64,000 bases of DNA from Allorhizobium undicola ORS 992 = ATCC 700741 (GTDB lineage: Bacteria > Pseudomonadota > Alphaproteobacteria > Rhizobiales > Rhizobiaceae). A model generated the notes under the pieces. It saw only the letters and a list, made by a program, of their open reading frames with translations, did no database searches and had not been told where the DNA came from. The stretch's first letter is position 1. Every line of letters begins with the position of its first letter. Where the stretch lies: NCBI RefSeq assembly GCF_000621665.1, contig NZ_JHXQ01000010.1, forward strand, positions 1-64,000. Direction: 5' to 3'. The position numbers and the translations under genes were made by a program. Positions 27,407 through 36,313 of the stretch are shown here, piece after piece.

Positions 27407-28150
27407 GGCCGAAAGCTTGGCCATGACTTCTTCGGATACTTCGAAATTCGAATAGACGTTCTGGACGTCGTCATCGTCTTCAAGGCTTTCGATGAGTTTC
27501 ATCAGCGATTGGGCCTTTTCCTCATCCACCGGCACGGTGTTTTGCGGCTTCCAGACAGATTTGACGGACGAGGCTTCGCCGAGCGTCGCTTCCAGAGCCT
27601 TGGAAACCTCACCCATGTCTTCAAAACCGCAAATGATGGTGTGACCGTCCTCGTCGCTGACAACATCCTCGGCACCGGCTTCGATAGCCGCTTCCATCAC
27701 CTTGTCGGCGTCGCCAACCTCTGGCTTGTAGACGATTTCGCCGACGCGGTCGAAGGAGAAGGAGACCGAGCCGGTTTCACCCAACGCACCACCGGCCTTG
27801 GTGAAACTCGAGCGGACATTGGAGGCGGTCCGGTTGCGGTTGTCGGTCAGCGCCTCGACGATAACGGCCACGCCGCCGGGACCGTAGCCTTCGTAACGAA
27901 CCTCGTCATAGTTTTCGCCATCACCGCCCGCTGCCTTCTTGATGGCGCGCTCGATATTATCCTTCGGCATGGACTGCGCCTTGGCATTCTGGATGGCCAG
28001 ACGCAGGCGCGGGTTCATGTTGGGATCGGGCATTCCCGTCTTGGCCGCGACGGTGATTTCGCGCGCCAGCTTGGAGAACATTTTAGACCGCACGGCATCC
28101 TGACGACCCTTGCGATGCATGATGTTTTTAAACTGTGAATGGCCAGCCAT
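27404..28150 (-). CDS. yebC: YebC/PmpR-family protein (TACO1-like)
   Basis: The 248-residue protein starts [23 protein letters not shown] and has [16 protein letters not shown] and [23 protein letters not shown], all diagnostic for the YebC/TACO1 family. Members act in gene regulation and, per recent work on related proteins, in helping ribosomes through difficult stretches such as polyproline. The length is typical (about 246-249). The start at 28150 is set by the conserved N-terminus; the frame stays open upstream but without family similarity. In many rhizobia yebC neighbours ruvC; here it is near ymdB/ygfA instead. Confidence 0.94.
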   Translation of the reverse strand: MAGHSQFKNIMHRKGRQDAVRSKMFSKLAREITVAAKTGMPDPNMNPRLRLAIQNAKAQSMPKDNIERAIKKAAGGDGENYDEVRYEGYGPGGVAVIVEALTDNRNRTASNVRSSFTKAGGALGETGSVSFSFDRVGEIVYKPEVGDADKVMEAAIEAGAEDVVSDEDGHTIICGFEDMGEVSKALEATLGEASSVKSVWKPQNTVPVDEEKAQSLMKLIESLEDDDDVQNVYSNFEVSEEVMAKLSA

Positions 28151-28307
28151 GGCACCCCTGACATCATCTATTTCGTGAAGTGCGGCCCTTATAGAGTTTG
28201 TCGGGCCAAAGTGGAAGCCGGTTTTGCGCAAAAGCCGGCAGGAACCATGCGGCCTTGCCGGCGTTGCAGCCTTGACGATTTCAACAGCAACACAGGAAGG
28301 AAAATCC

Positions 28308-28811
28308 ATGGCCAGCATGTCTGAAGCCCGCGAAGCGCCGGTCACGCAATTGTGGAAGGAAATCGGTGATATACACGCCGGAATGCTGGGTCTGGAAGGG
28401 TCCACCATGCATATGCAGCCCATGGCGCCCTATGGCGATCCGCGCACCAACACCATCTGGTTCTTCACCCGCATGGATACGGAGCTGACCTCCTCCATCC
28501 GGCCCGGCACACGGGCCATGTTCTGCGTGGTCGGCAAGGACCATGATTATCACGCCTGCATGTCGGGCGTCATCGAGGTACGGCGCGATCCAGCCAAGAT
28601 CGATGAATACTGGAGCTCGGTGGTGGAAGCCTGGTTCCACGATGGCAAAAAGGATCCGGCCCTCACCATGCTTGCCTTGCATGTGGACAGCGCCGAAATC
28701 TGGGCCTCGACCGGAAATCCGATGAAATTTGGCTGGGAAATCGCCAAGGCCAATCTCGACCCTGAAAAACTGCCGCAGGTGGGTGTGCATCACCACCTGA
28801 ACTTCGCCTGA
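28308..28811 (+). CDS. Pyridoxamine 5'-phosphate oxidase-family (general stress) protein
   Basis: The 167-residue protein has the split-barrel FMN-binding fold of the general stress protein 26 branch: [34 protein letters not shown] near the start, then [22 protein letters not shown] and [10 protein letters not shown]. These proteins bind flavin or pyridoxal-type cofactors; physiological substrates are mostly unknown. AGGAAGG precedes the ATG. It is divergent from yebC and followed immediately by a composite palindromic repeat. Confidence 0.82.
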   Translation: MASMSEAREAPVTQLWKEIGDIHAGMLGLEGSTMHMQPMAPYGDPRTNTIWFFTRMDTELTSSIRPGTRAMFCVVGKDHDYHACMSGVIEVRRDPAKIDEYWSSVVEAWFHDGKKDPALTMLALHVDSAEIWASTGNPMKFGWEIAKANLDPEKLPQVGVHHHLNFA

Positions 28812-28819
28812 GGCATATT

Positions 28820-29180
28820 TACAGCGCCGTGCGTTTTATCAAACGCCACAGTACAGGACGCTACGGTTTTGCGTGTGGTTTACCCCCCTCTGTCCTGCCG
28901 GACATCTCCCCCTCAAAGGGGGAGATCGGCAAGATCAAGGCCCTGACTAAATTCCTGAAAAAGACCGTCATCACAACTATTCATTGAAGAATGGCGCTTT
29001 GTCCGTATTGCAATCTCCCCCCTTGAGGGGGAGATGCCTGGCAAGGCAGAGGGGGGTAGGCCACGCCACATGCCTAAGCGTCGTGTACTGTGATCAAACG
29101 CACGAAGGACGCTGTAACACTTTAAATCTGCTGCATAACTTTCACCTTAAATCGATTCCGATTTAAGGAATTATGCAGTA
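28820..29180 (+). repeat. Composite Bru-RS-like repeat with nested MITE-like element
   Basis: The 361-bp unit runs TA to TA. Hairpin A is split after ATCAAACGC by the element at 28847-29092. The sequence then resumes with ATCAAACGC and continues through linker and hairpin B. One base differs within hairpin B (CATAACTTTC). Confidence 0.82.
28847..29092 (+). mobile_element. MITE-like element copy 3, inside hairpin A
   Basis: This 246-bp element is flanked by perfect 9-bp direct repeats ATCAAACGC (28838-28846 and 29093-29101). Its orientation relative to the host hairpin is opposite to copy 4. It has no open frame with family features. Confidence 0.82.
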
Positions 29181-29699
29181 GAGCCGCGCCGCAGCCGTTT
29201 GCAAGGCGAAGGGCTGGTGTCGGGTGGAGATGACCACATTGGATAATTTCTTGGACAGGGCCCGGCTCGAAACAGAAACTATTCGGTAGAATTGAAGCGT
29301 TGAAGCGGGAACGGACCGCGGCAATAGAAAAAACAGGGCCGCACGCGGCCCTGTCCTCACCAGTCATAATTCATCAGATTTTCGCCAACTGGGGCTGGAG
29401 CGCTCCAGCAACCTGAAACTTGCAAATCTGATCGCGGGCCTTCTCCGCCGCCAGTTGGCATCGACTGAGGGAGGTGTCTTTCGGGGCGGAGGCCGTCGCC
29501 ACCGAAGGAAGACAAAACCGGTAATGATACCGCTATCGTCCTGTGCAGCACCTCTTTATCAGTCGCCCCCAGAATGCGCTTTCCACCGGGAGAGGTAAAG
29601 TCCCCCTCCCCACCAGCGGCAGTCACATTTCCGTTAAGTGTGACACGAGGCGTTATTTAAGTATTTGCGAAGATTGTGCTTTTTTTCGGCCACCCAGGC
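29181..29699 (-). other. Unexplained intergenic stretch with a minus-strand terminator
   Basis: No intact gene is recognisable. A minus-strand frame, open from about 29527 down to a TGA at about 29381, encodes ...RCQLAAEKARDQICKFQV... and looks like a protein C-terminus, but no start with a ribosome site is present. It may be a gene remnant or a small RNA. A strong minus-strand terminator follows it. Repeated CCCCCTCCCC/CCGGGAGAGG tracts occur at 29575-29620. Confidence 0.4.
29327..29354 (-). terminator. Strong minus-strand terminator
   Basis: The hairpin ACAGGGCCGC / GCGGCCCTGT is followed on the minus strand by TTTTTTC. It must end a transcript coming from the unexplained region or from ymdB further upstream. 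Confidence 0.85.
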
Positions 29700-30524
29700 T
29701 CACAGCCAGAAGGGCGGGATCGTTTCGGCAAGACGCGGGCCAATCCGTAAAGGCGCGATTTTTTCTGCAAGACCGGTCGTGTCGGAAATCTCCACACCCA
29801 GTCCGCACAGCGTTGCAGGTCCGCTTGCCGCCTCGAAGCGCCCCTTCGGCATTTTGGAAATGAAGCGGTTCAGCGGCTCCTCCTTTTCCATGCCAAGGGA
29901 GGAGTCGTAATCGCCACACATGCCTGCATCCGACATGTAGGCGGTGCCGCCATTGAGAATCTGGTGGTCGGCGGTGGGCACATGCGTATGCGTGCCGACG
30001 ACGAGACTGGCCCGGCCATCGACGAAGTGGCCAAAGCACTGCTTTTCACTGGTGGCCTCGGCATGGAAATCGAAGATGATCGCGTCGGCCTGCTCCTTCA
30101 GCGGACAGGCCGCCAGAATGCTCTCGGCGGATTTGAACGGGTCGTCCAGTTCGGGATGCATGAAAACGCGGCCCATGATATTGGCCACCAGCACTCTTGC
30201 GCCGTTGCGCGCATAAAACAGACCCGAGCCCTTGCCCGGCGTGCCTGCCGGATAATTTGCCGGTCGCAGAAACTGGTCGTGGCGGGTGCAGAAACTGACA
30301 GCCTCCTTCTGATCCCACACATGATTGCCGGTGGTAACAACATCGGCGCCGGCATTGACGGTTTCGAGGAAAATCTCCTCGGTAATGCCAAAGCCGCCAG
30401 CGGCATTCTCACCGTTGACGATGACGAAATCGAGTTTCAGATCGGCGATGAGACCCGGCAGCTTTTCCCAGACGGCCGTGCGTCCGGTCTTGCCTACCAT
30501 GTCCCCCAGAAAAAGCAGCCGCAT
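29700..30524 (-). CDS. ymdB: YmdB-family metallophosphoesterase (TIGR00282)
   Basis: The 274-residue protein starts MRLLFLGDMVGKTGR and has the family motifs VNGENAAGGFGIT, TTGNHVWD and VGTHTHVPTAD with a final GMCGDYDSSLG. YmdB of Bacillus is a 2',3'-cyclic nucleotide phosphodiesterase affecting RNA stability and biofilm; the same activity is inferred only. The ygfA gene lies 194 bp upstream in the same direction, a common pairing in Rhizobiales. Motif ligands (Asp8, Glu39, Asn40, Asn67, His150-range) appear intact. Confidence 0.93.
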   Translation of the reverse strand: MRLLFLGDMVGKTGRTAVWEKLPGLIADLKLDFVIVNGENAAGGFGITEEIFLETVNAGADVVTTGNHVWDQKEAVSFCTRHDQFLRPANYPAGTPGKGSGLFYARNGARVLVANIMGRVFMHPELDDPFKSAESILAACPLKEQADAIIFDFHAEATSEKQCFGHFVDGRASLVVGTHTHVPTADHQILNGGTAYMSDAGMCGDYDSSLGMEKEEPLNRFISKMPKGRFEAASGPATLCGLGVEISDTTGLAEKIAPLRIGPRLAETIPPFWL

Positions 30525-30718
30525 TCGGTGATCCCGTTGCTATTGGCTGGCGCTTTCCATGTGAACCGGCGCCTGCCCCGTTTTACGTTGGACATTCCTT
30601 AAACGCTCAGGGCACGAAGGTCAAAAGGCAGCCGCCCTTTCACCCCGGTATAACGGCGCGTCCCAGGATTGCGCTCACGCTTGCGCGAAACGCCCCTCCC
30701 GGTTTGCGCCATGCACCG

Positions 30719-31300
30719 TCATGTCCTGAAATCGCGGAAGCCAGTTTCGGTAATCACGCCGTCCAGGGCCATGTCGTGCGGTTCGGCCGGTGCCCGCTCC
30801 ACCTCCTGGCAGGCGAAAGCCAGACCGATCAGACGAGGCCTGTGTCCCGCCGCAATCATTGCCGCAATGGCGCGATCGTAATGTCCAGCGCCGTAACCGA
30901 TGCGGTTTCCCGCCGCGTCGAAGCCCGCCAGCGGCATCAAAAGCAGATCAGGCCGCATGATGGCAGCATCCGGTCCCGGCCCGCGCGTGCCAAAGCCGGT
31001 CTTCACCAGTTCCACCTCCTCCTCCCATAGACGGAAAACGATGGTTTCCCGATCCAGCACGACGGGAAGTCCGATCAACGCGCCACGGCGACGCAGGAGC
31101 GCAAGCAGCGGCAACACATCGACTTCGGAACGGATGGGATAAAAGCCCGCAATCCGCTTTCCGGACACAGGATCCAGTACGGCGACGGCGGCACTGGCAA
31201 TTGCTGTGGAAAACACCGCACGCTGCTCAAGCGACAACAGGTCGCGACGCGCCAGACATGCACGCCGCAAATCCTGCTTGATGCTGGCAGCCTGTGTCAT
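30719..31300 (-). CDS. ygfA: 5-formyltetrahydrofolate cyclo-ligase
   Basis: This cytosolic 193-residue enzyme uses ATP to convert 5-formyl-THF to 5,10-methenyl-THF. Recognisable segments are IAGFYPIRSEVDVLPLL, LLLMPLAGFDAAGNRIGYGAGHYDR (substrate and phosphate loops) and LIGLAFACQEVE. I start at the ATG at 31300 with GGGGGAGG ahead; a longer frame lacks a ribosome site. In many alphaproteobacteria this gene directly follows 6S RNA; here the 6S gene lies 3.6 kb upstream, with a chemoreceptor and a PaiB-like gene between. Confidence 0.93.
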   Translation of the reverse strand: MTQAASIKQDLRRACLARRDLLSLEQRAVFSTAIASAAVAVLDPVSGKRIAGFYPIRSEVDVLPLLALLRRRGALIGLPVVLDRETIVFRLWEEEVELVKTGFGTRGPGPDAAIMRPDLLLMPLAGFDAAGNRIGYGAGHYDRAIAAMIAAGHRPRLIGLAFACQEVERAPAEPHDMALDGVITETGFRDFRT

Positions 31301-31531
31301 TTCCACCTCCCCCGGCCTGCGGCCGTCCAATGTGCTGGTGTAAGCAGAAGTGTATTCGGCTTTACATCCGGAACTAAGTGAAAAGAGAACGCATCTGGAA
31401 TCCGCTTGTCGGCCTTGCGCCCTGCGGAGTGAAGGGACCGCATGGAAAAATCCGCGTCAAGCAGCTTACAACTTAAATTTAACGTTCATCAAATAAAACA
31501 AAAAGACCATTCGTTTTAAGGGCCGGACCGC

Positions 31532-33604
31532 ATGAAGACTTTCTCCCGCTTCGGGCTTGTGGGCGCCATCATGGCCGCCACATCGCTCCTTCTCATTCTT
31601 TCGCTCGCCTCCGTTGCCTGGACCATCTCGTCTTTCATCGACAAGAAGATCCAGCGGCAGGCCATCGAGAGCCAGGATAGCAATCTGCGGGTTGCGGCCA
31701 CCATTCTGGAAAACCAGGTTCCCGGCGTTCAGGTTACATGGGCCGCCGATGGCAATGTTGCAAAGATCACCGCAGACAGTCTGCCTGCATCTTTCGACAC
31801 TACCCAGATGATCGATTCCATCGGACGCATGACCGGCCAGACCGCGACCCTGTTTTCCTGGGACGATGAAAAGCAGGGCTTCATTCGCCGGACGACCAAC
31901 ATCGTTGCCGCCGATGGCAAGCGCGCAGTCGGAACCCCGCTCGATCCCAAGGGAGCGGTCTATCCCGTCGTTTCAGGTGGCAAGCTCTATCGCGGCGAAG
32001 CCGTCATTCTCAACACGCCCTACTACACCATCTACCAGCCCATCGTGAATGCGGGCGGCAAGGTCATCGGCATTCTATATGCGGGCGTGCGCGTTGCAGA
32101 CATTGCCAGCATAGCGCATGAATTCGCCGTAACCATCGCCATCACCGCATTCGTCGCCTTCATTGTCGCCATGTTGCTGATGATCTTCATCACGCGCCGC
32201 ATCATGAGCCCCGTACCGGTGCTTACGCAGACGGCGGTTTCACTGGCCGATGGCAAGGACCTCGTCATTCCCTTTCAGGATCTCGGTAACGAAATCGGCG
32301 CCATGGCCCGTGCGCTCGAAATCTTCCGCCGCAATGCCACGGAAAAGCTGGCGCTTGAGCGCAGCTCCGCCGAAGCCCGCCGCCTTGGCGAGGAAGAGCG
32401 TCTTGCACGCGAAGCGGAGAAGGACGACGAGGCCCGCAGTCGTCGCATCTGTGCCGACGCATTGGCCGATGCCATGCATAAACTGGCAGCTGGCGACCTG
32501 ACAACGCGCATCGAACAGCAATTCGTGCCGGAACTGGAGCCGTTGCGACAGGATTTCAACCATTCCGTCGCAACGCTGAGCAACGCCATGGAGAGACTGC
32601 GCCAGGAAGCGATGACCATCGAGGCAAGCGGCAACGAAATGCGCTCTGCGGCTGGCGAACTGGCAGGCCGTACCGAACAGCAGGCCGCATCGCTCGAACA
32701 GACCTCGGCGGCGCTTGAAGAAATCACCGGCACCGTCCGCAGCTCTGCGGCACGTGCGCAGGAAGCCTCCACCCTTGCCGCCGAAGCGCAGGTCAACACC
32801 GAAAGCTCAAGCCGCGTCGTTTCGGAAGCCGTGACTGCCATGGGCCGCATCGAACAGGCCTCCAGCGAGATTTCCAAGATCATCAATGTGATCGACGAGA
32901 TTGCGTTCCAGACCAACCTGCTGGCCCTCAACGCAGGCGTGGAAGCGGCCCGTGCCGGCGAAGCTGGCAAGGGGTTTGCCGTCGTCGCCCAGGAAGTGCG
33001 CGAACTCGCCCAGCGCTCGGCCAACGCCGCCAAGGACATCAAGGCGCTGATCACCAAATCCGGCGAGGAAGTCGCGGGCGGCGTGAAGCTGGTGCGCGAA
33101 ACAGGCGATGCGCTTGGCGCGATCTCCGAGCAGGTCTCGCGGATCAACGGCTTCATTTCGGCCATTGCCACCTCCTCGCGTGAGCAAAGCACCGGCCTTC
33201 AGGAAATCAATGCCTCGGTGAACCAGATGGACCAGTTCACCCAGAAAAACGCCGCGATGGTGGAAGAAACCACCGCCGTCACCCACAGGCTTGCCGAAAG
33301 CGCTGGAAACCTCGTCGGGCAGATCGGCCAGTTCAAGGTGCCGCAATCGGCGGGCATGGCGGCAGCAAGCCGTCCGGCGGCCCCGCAAGCCACCGGAAAA
33401 TCCTTCACCCGCCCGACAAACCCCGCGCCTGCCGCAGAAGCTGCGCCCGCCGCGCCGAAGACCGGCACCTCCAGGCTCAAGGCGGCTGCGCCCACCTCGC
33501 GCCCTGTCTCCTCTCCCGCCCGCAATATCATGGGCAAGCTCGCCGGCGCCTTCGGCGGCGGCTCGACCGCCGCCTCCAGCGAGGCCAATTGGGAAGAATT
33601 TTGA
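31532..33604 (+). CDS. Methyl-accepting chemotaxis protein with Cache sensor
   Basis: The 690-residue receptor has membrane helix 1 at about 11-35, a periplasmic single Cache-type domain (about 36-200; [42 protein letters not shown]), and helix 2 at about 203-226. HAMP follows, and the signalling domain has the conserved tip [22 protein letters not shown] Pro/Ala-rich tail ends in NWEEF, matching the CheR/CheB-docking pentapeptide NWE[TS]F except for one residue. The ligand is unknown. The tail implies that a CheR-based adaptation system exists or existed in this organism. The gene reads opposite to its neighbours. Confidence 0.93.
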   Translation: MKTFSRFGLVGAIMAATSLLLILSLASVAWTISSFIDKKIQRQAIESQDSNLRVAATILENQVPGVQVTWAADGNVAKITADSLPASFDTTQMIDSIGRMTGQTATLFSWDDEKQGFIRRTTNIVAADGKRAVGTPLDPKGAVYPVVSGGKLYRGEAVILNTPYYTIYQPIVNAGGKVIGILYAGVRVADIASIAHEFAVTIAITAFVAFIVAMLLMIFITRRIMSPVPVLTQTAVSLADGKDLVIPFQDLGNEIGAMARALEIFRRNATEKLALERSSAEARRLGEEERLAREAEKDDEARSRRICADALADAMHKLAAGDLTTRIEQQFVPELEPLRQDFNHSVATLSNAMERLRQEAMTIEASGNEMRSAAGELAGRTEQQAASLEQTSAALEEITGTVRSSAARAQEASTLAAEAQVNTESSSRVVSEAVTAMGRIEQASSEISKIINVIDEIAFQTNLLALNAGVEAARAGEAGKGFAVVAQEVRELAQRSANAAKDIKALITKSGEEVAGGVKLVRETGDALGAISEQVSRINGFISAIATSSREQSTGLQEINASVNQMDQFTQKNAAMVEETTAVTHRLAESAGNLVGQIGQFKVPQSAGMAAASRPAAPQATGKSFTRPTNPAPAAEAAPAAPKTGTSRLKAAAPTSRPVSSPARNIMGKLAGAFGGGSTAASSEANWEEF

Positions 33605-33613
33605 TCGAAACGA

Positions 33614-33640
33614 AAAAGGCCCGGACAACCGGGCCTTTTC
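33614..33640 (+). terminator. Rho-independent terminator after the chemoreceptor
   Basis: An 11-bp stem (AAAAGGCCCGG with CCGGGCCTTTT) begins 10 bp after the stop codon and ends in TTTT. Confidence 0.92.
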
Positions 33641-33683
33641 AGTTGTGGCCACAGCGCCGTACGCTTCCTGACGGAAGCCCAAG

Positions 33684-33766
33684 CTTATACCAGGGGTCAT
33701 TGAAAATGATTCTTGGTATTCCTTTTTCGAATATCGCAAGCAACTGACGCAGTTGCGATATTCGAA
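33684..33766 (+). repeat. Two adjacent palindromes (ATACCA family)
   Basis: The first is an imperfect inverted repeat ATACCAGGGGTCATTG...TGATTCTTGGTAT (33687-33719). The second has a perfect 14-bp stem TTCGAATATCGCAA / TTGCGATATTCGAA (33726-33766). A relative of the first recurs at 45866-45898, so this is a further small dispersed family. Confidence 0.7.
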
Positions 33767-33789
33767 ATTCCTTCAAGGCGAGGATGCGT

Positions 33790-34151
33790 TACAGCGCCGT
33801 GCGTTTTAACAAACGCCACAGTACACGACGCTTAGGCATGTGGCGTGGCCTACCCCCCTCTGCCTTGCCAGGCATCTCCCCCTCAAGGGTGGAGATTGCA
33901 ATACGGACAAAGCGCCATTCTTCAATGAATAGGTGTGGTTACGGCCTTTTTCAGGAATTCAGGCAGGGCCTTGATCTTGCCGATCTCCCCACTTGAGGGG
34001 GAGATGTCCGGCAGGACAGAGGGGGGGTAAACCACACGCAAAACCGTAGCGTCGTGTACAGTGATCAAACGCACAAAGGACGCTGTAACATTTTAAAGCT
34101 GCTGCATAATTTTCACCTTAAATCGATTCCGATTTAAGGAATTATGCAGTA
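33790..34151 (+). repeat. Composite Bru-RS-like repeat with nested MITE-like element
   Basis: This 362-bp unit runs TA to TA with the same architecture as 28820-29180, but the nested element is in the opposite orientation. The left duplication is AACAAACGC and the right ATCAAACGC (one mismatch). Confidence 0.82.
33817..34063 (-). mobile_element. MITE-like element copy 4, inside hairpin A
   Basis: This 247-bp element has ends CACAGTACACGACGCTTAGG and CCGTAGCGTCGTGTACAGTG. It is inverted relative to copy 3 at the same host site. Confidence 0.82.
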
Positions 34152-34240
34152 GCATCTTCGAGCCTTGGTATTACAGCGCGGTCCGTTTGCCCTGGCCGCG
34201 CAGATGATGGTGTGCCGGTACACTCTTTTCCCGTCCTCAA

Positions 34241-34870
34241 TCAGCCCTGCATGAGATTGAGCATGGCAGCAGCCTCTGGAGTTTCCTCGCGTTCAAGGCC
34301 TGAAACAACGCCTTCCCGGTCGGCCGGACTGCGGTTCTGACTGGCCTTCAGCTTGCCCTCAAGCGAGGTGATTTCAATCTCTATGCCGACAATGCCCTTG
34401 AACTGCCCAGCCAAAAAGGCTTCAGGTGCATCATTGACAGCCCACGCCTCTTGCCGATGCGCCTCGTTCTGACCCGTAAGTTGCTCTACCTGTGCCAGCA
34501 ACCACTCGGGATCATGATGGACGCGGGCATGGCCGCGCACCTGCACCAGTTGATAATTCCATGTGGGCACAACCTTGCCGGTTTCCCGTTTCGTGGCATA
34601 CCAGCCGGGAGAGACGTAATGATTTGCCCCGGAAAAGACCACCAACACCTCCGCACCATGCGCCAATATCTGCCATTGCGGATTGGCTTTTGCCAGATGG
34701 GCGACCAGACAAGCCCCCTCTCCTTCCTCGGAACGGCGCAGGAAGAATGGCACGGGATTGGCGATGAGACCGCTTGCGCCCGACGAAATAAGCAGACCGA
34801 GCGGATGGCCTTCAATGAAGGACAACAAAGCGGCATCATCCGACATGCGAAAATGGGGAGGCTGATACAT
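34241..34870 (-). CDS. FMN-binding negative transcriptional regulator (PaiB-like)
   Basis: The 209-residue protein opens MYQPPHFR, the hallmark of the PaiB family, and continues with the split-barrel features GLIANPVPFFL, VVFSGANHYVSPGWY and VPTWNYQLVQVRGHARVH. Bacillus PaiB represses sporulation and degradative enzymes; most homologues are uncharacterised and could be FMN or haem-binding enzymes. The start at 34870 is set by the conserved MYQPPHF and a GAGG upstream. The gene lies between the 6S RNA gene and a composite repeat, displacing ygfA from its usual place. Confidence 0.9.
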   Translation of the reverse strand: MYQPPHFRMSDDAALLSFIEGHPLGLLISSGASGLIANPVPFFLRRSEEGEGACLVAHLAKANPQWQILAHGAEVLVVFSGANHYVSPGWYATKRETGKVVPTWNYQLVQVRGHARVHHDPEWLLAQVEQLTGQNEAHRQEAWAVNDAPEAFLAGQFKGIVGIEIEITSLEGKLKASQNRSPADREGVVSGLEREETPEAAAMLNLMQG

Positions 34871-34957
34871 TTGATCCTCACTGCGCCAGACACCGGCATT
34901 CGGTGAATGCAAGACGGGAGGGAAAGAAGTACAGATGCAGCCAGAAGATGTAAAGAG

Positions 34958-35116
34958 GTGCGATCCACGGCGACCGATGGAAAGGTACGATCCTGGGAGC
35001 CTACAAAGTAGGTGGGCGCCATATGACCAAGCCCACGGGCCTGGACAGGGACAGCTCCCTCAAGATCGGGTATGGCCCCAGGGATTGTGAGATCCTGTCG
35101 GGAAGCGCAGACCGCA
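34958..35116 (-). ncRNA. ssrS: 6S RNA
   Basis: Downstream of zapA on the same strand lies a roughly 158-nt region that folds as a long rod. The closing stem GCGGTCTGCG / CGTGGATCGC pairs at all 10 positions including G-U. An inner stem CCTGGGGCC / GGCTCCCAGG flanks a bubble, and GGGAGCTGTCCC and GCCCGTGGGC hairpins fill the tip. A TTATAT -10 element (35123-35128) lies just before the 5' end. The zapA-ssrS-ygfA context is classic for 6S RNA, which mimics an open promoter and sequesters RNA polymerase. Ends are approximate; a covariance search (Rfam 6S) would settle them. Confidence 0.82.
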
Positions 35117-35210
35117 AACAAGATATAACGCCGACCGGTTTGAAAAACCAGAGGCGCCTGTGCAAATCCTTTTGAAATTGATGCAAGGCACAGGGATGGC
35201 GCCCGCGCTT

Positions 35211-35555
35211 TCACGATTGCTGCGGTTCAGGCCTTGCGGTGAGCTTGCGGGTCACGCCGTTGATACGCTCGGTCAGCTCGAGAATGGCTGTCACCAGCAT
35301 TTCCTCCCGCCCTGCTGCACCCGAATGGGAGGCCTCCAGCCCGGCAAGGCGGCGGCGAAGCTCCATCATCTCATCCATGACCATAATACCTGCCATGACG
35401 GTCAGGCGCAGATCACCGATTTCGCCGAATTGCCCCTTCAAATGGCCGACATAGCGGTCGAATTGCGTGGCAAGCTCGATCAGATGGGCTTCCTGGCCCT
35501 CTTCGCAGGCCATCCGATAGGCTTTTCCGTCTATGCTGACCGTGACTTGTGCCAT
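35211..35555 (-). CDS. zapA: Cell division protein ZapA
   Basis: The 114-residue protein starts MAQVTVSIDGKAYRMACEEGQEAHLIELA, the characteristic globular N-terminus, followed by a long helix forming the coiled-coil tetramerisation region (LRRRLAGLEASH...). ZapA bundles FtsZ filaments at mid-cell. It sits 103 bp downstream of a small coiled-coil gene and upstream of the 6S RNA gene, an arrangement well known in proteobacteria. Confidence 0.93.
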   Translation of the reverse strand: MAQVTVSIDGKAYRMACEEGQEAHLIELATQFDRYVGHLKGQFGEIGDLRLTVMAGIMVMDEMMELRRRLAGLEASHSGAAGREEMLVTAILELTERINGVTRKLTARPEPQQS

Positions 35556-35658
35556 GTCTGTCCGATTTTGCCCTTTGCCGATCCGTCGGATCCTGATCTG
35601 GAATACATGTCTTTTCGAATTTCCGGCGACATGACCGAAATTTGCGTTTGGTGGAAAA

Positions 35659-35928
35659 TCAGCGATCCAACACCGCGCGAATGGTTTCCATGGCCGTCAC
35701 CAGCCGCCGGGATACTTCCCTGTTGACCTCTTCCAGACGGTTGGCGCGAAACTGCGACTGGTCCAGCTCCTGCGCCAGACGGGCGCGATCTGCATGAACC
35801 CGGCGAACCTCATGCTCCACCTCCACGCTTGCCCGCTGCTGGTCCATGCGCATGTCCACGGCATTTTCCAGACCGGCAAGCGCCTGTTTCAATGCGCCGA
35901 GCGCGGCTTCAGTCCTGTCCGTCGCCAT
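35659..35928 (-). CDS. DUF4164-type coiled-coil protein
   Basis: The 89-residue protein is almost entirely helical with heptads (LGALKQALAGLENAVDMRM... LDQSQFRANRLEEVNREVSRRL), as in the small coiled-coil proteins preceding zapA in Rhizobiales (DUF4164). It may act with ZapA at the division site, by analogy with ZapB-type partners; that role is inferred from neighbourhood only. ATG start. Confidence 0.8.
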   Translation of the reverse strand: MATDRTEAALGALKQALAGLENAVDMRMDQQRASVEVEHEVRRVHADRARLAQELDQSQFRANRLEEVNREVSRRLVTAMETIRAVLDR

Positions 35929-36313
35929 CCAGTCCCCCGGCTTGCAGCCTTGTGGCAGAGACAGCAGATCCCCCCATCCTTACGGGTGGAATCACGAAAA
36001 CCTGTCCCCTGTCCAATTTCGACACTAGTCGTCCATGACAAGCCTCGTCAACAAAAGCCGTGCTTTTCAGCAGTTTGCGCTTGTGGACGAAGGCGGTTTG
36101 CGCCTCTTGCAAGGCGATGCCGCCTGATCTTTTACTGACCAGCGGATGCACACTGATCAGAAATAAGGCAGAAAAAGGATTTCTTCCGATAAAGACGCTC
36201 ATCCATGGAGCACTTTATTGACTTGGCCGTTCCACCTGCTAAGGATCGGTCGCTTCCCGACGTTCGCCGCGACGGCGGCCGTCTTTTTGAGACCCGGAAA
36301 AAGCGGAATAGTC
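35929..36313. other. Divergent intergenic region between the zapA unit and tkt
   Basis: It must hold promoters for both directions. A terminator-like hairpin lies in its tkt-proximal part (36259-36288). No gene was recognised; short open frames here lack ribosome sites. Confidence 0.6.
36259..36288 (+). terminator. Terminator-like hairpin in the tkt leader (possible attenuator)
   Basis: GACG-TTC-GCCGC-GAC-GGCGG-C-CGTC folds into a G+C-rich stem followed by TTTTT, 26 bp before the tkt ATG. Confidence 0.5.

Noticed and set aside
29357..29626. Minus-strand 89-codon frame in the gap before ymdB
   Set aside because: Starts at a GTG without a ribosome site, contains translated CCCCTCCCC/GGGAGAGG tracts and shows no domain; an alternative frame looks more protein-like only near its end.
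29380..29640. tmRNA or RNase P RNA in the cryptic unit
   Set aside because: GGGGGCGACTGATAAAG recalls a tmRNA start, but no acceptor stem, T-arm or tag frame follows, and no RNase P core motif is present.
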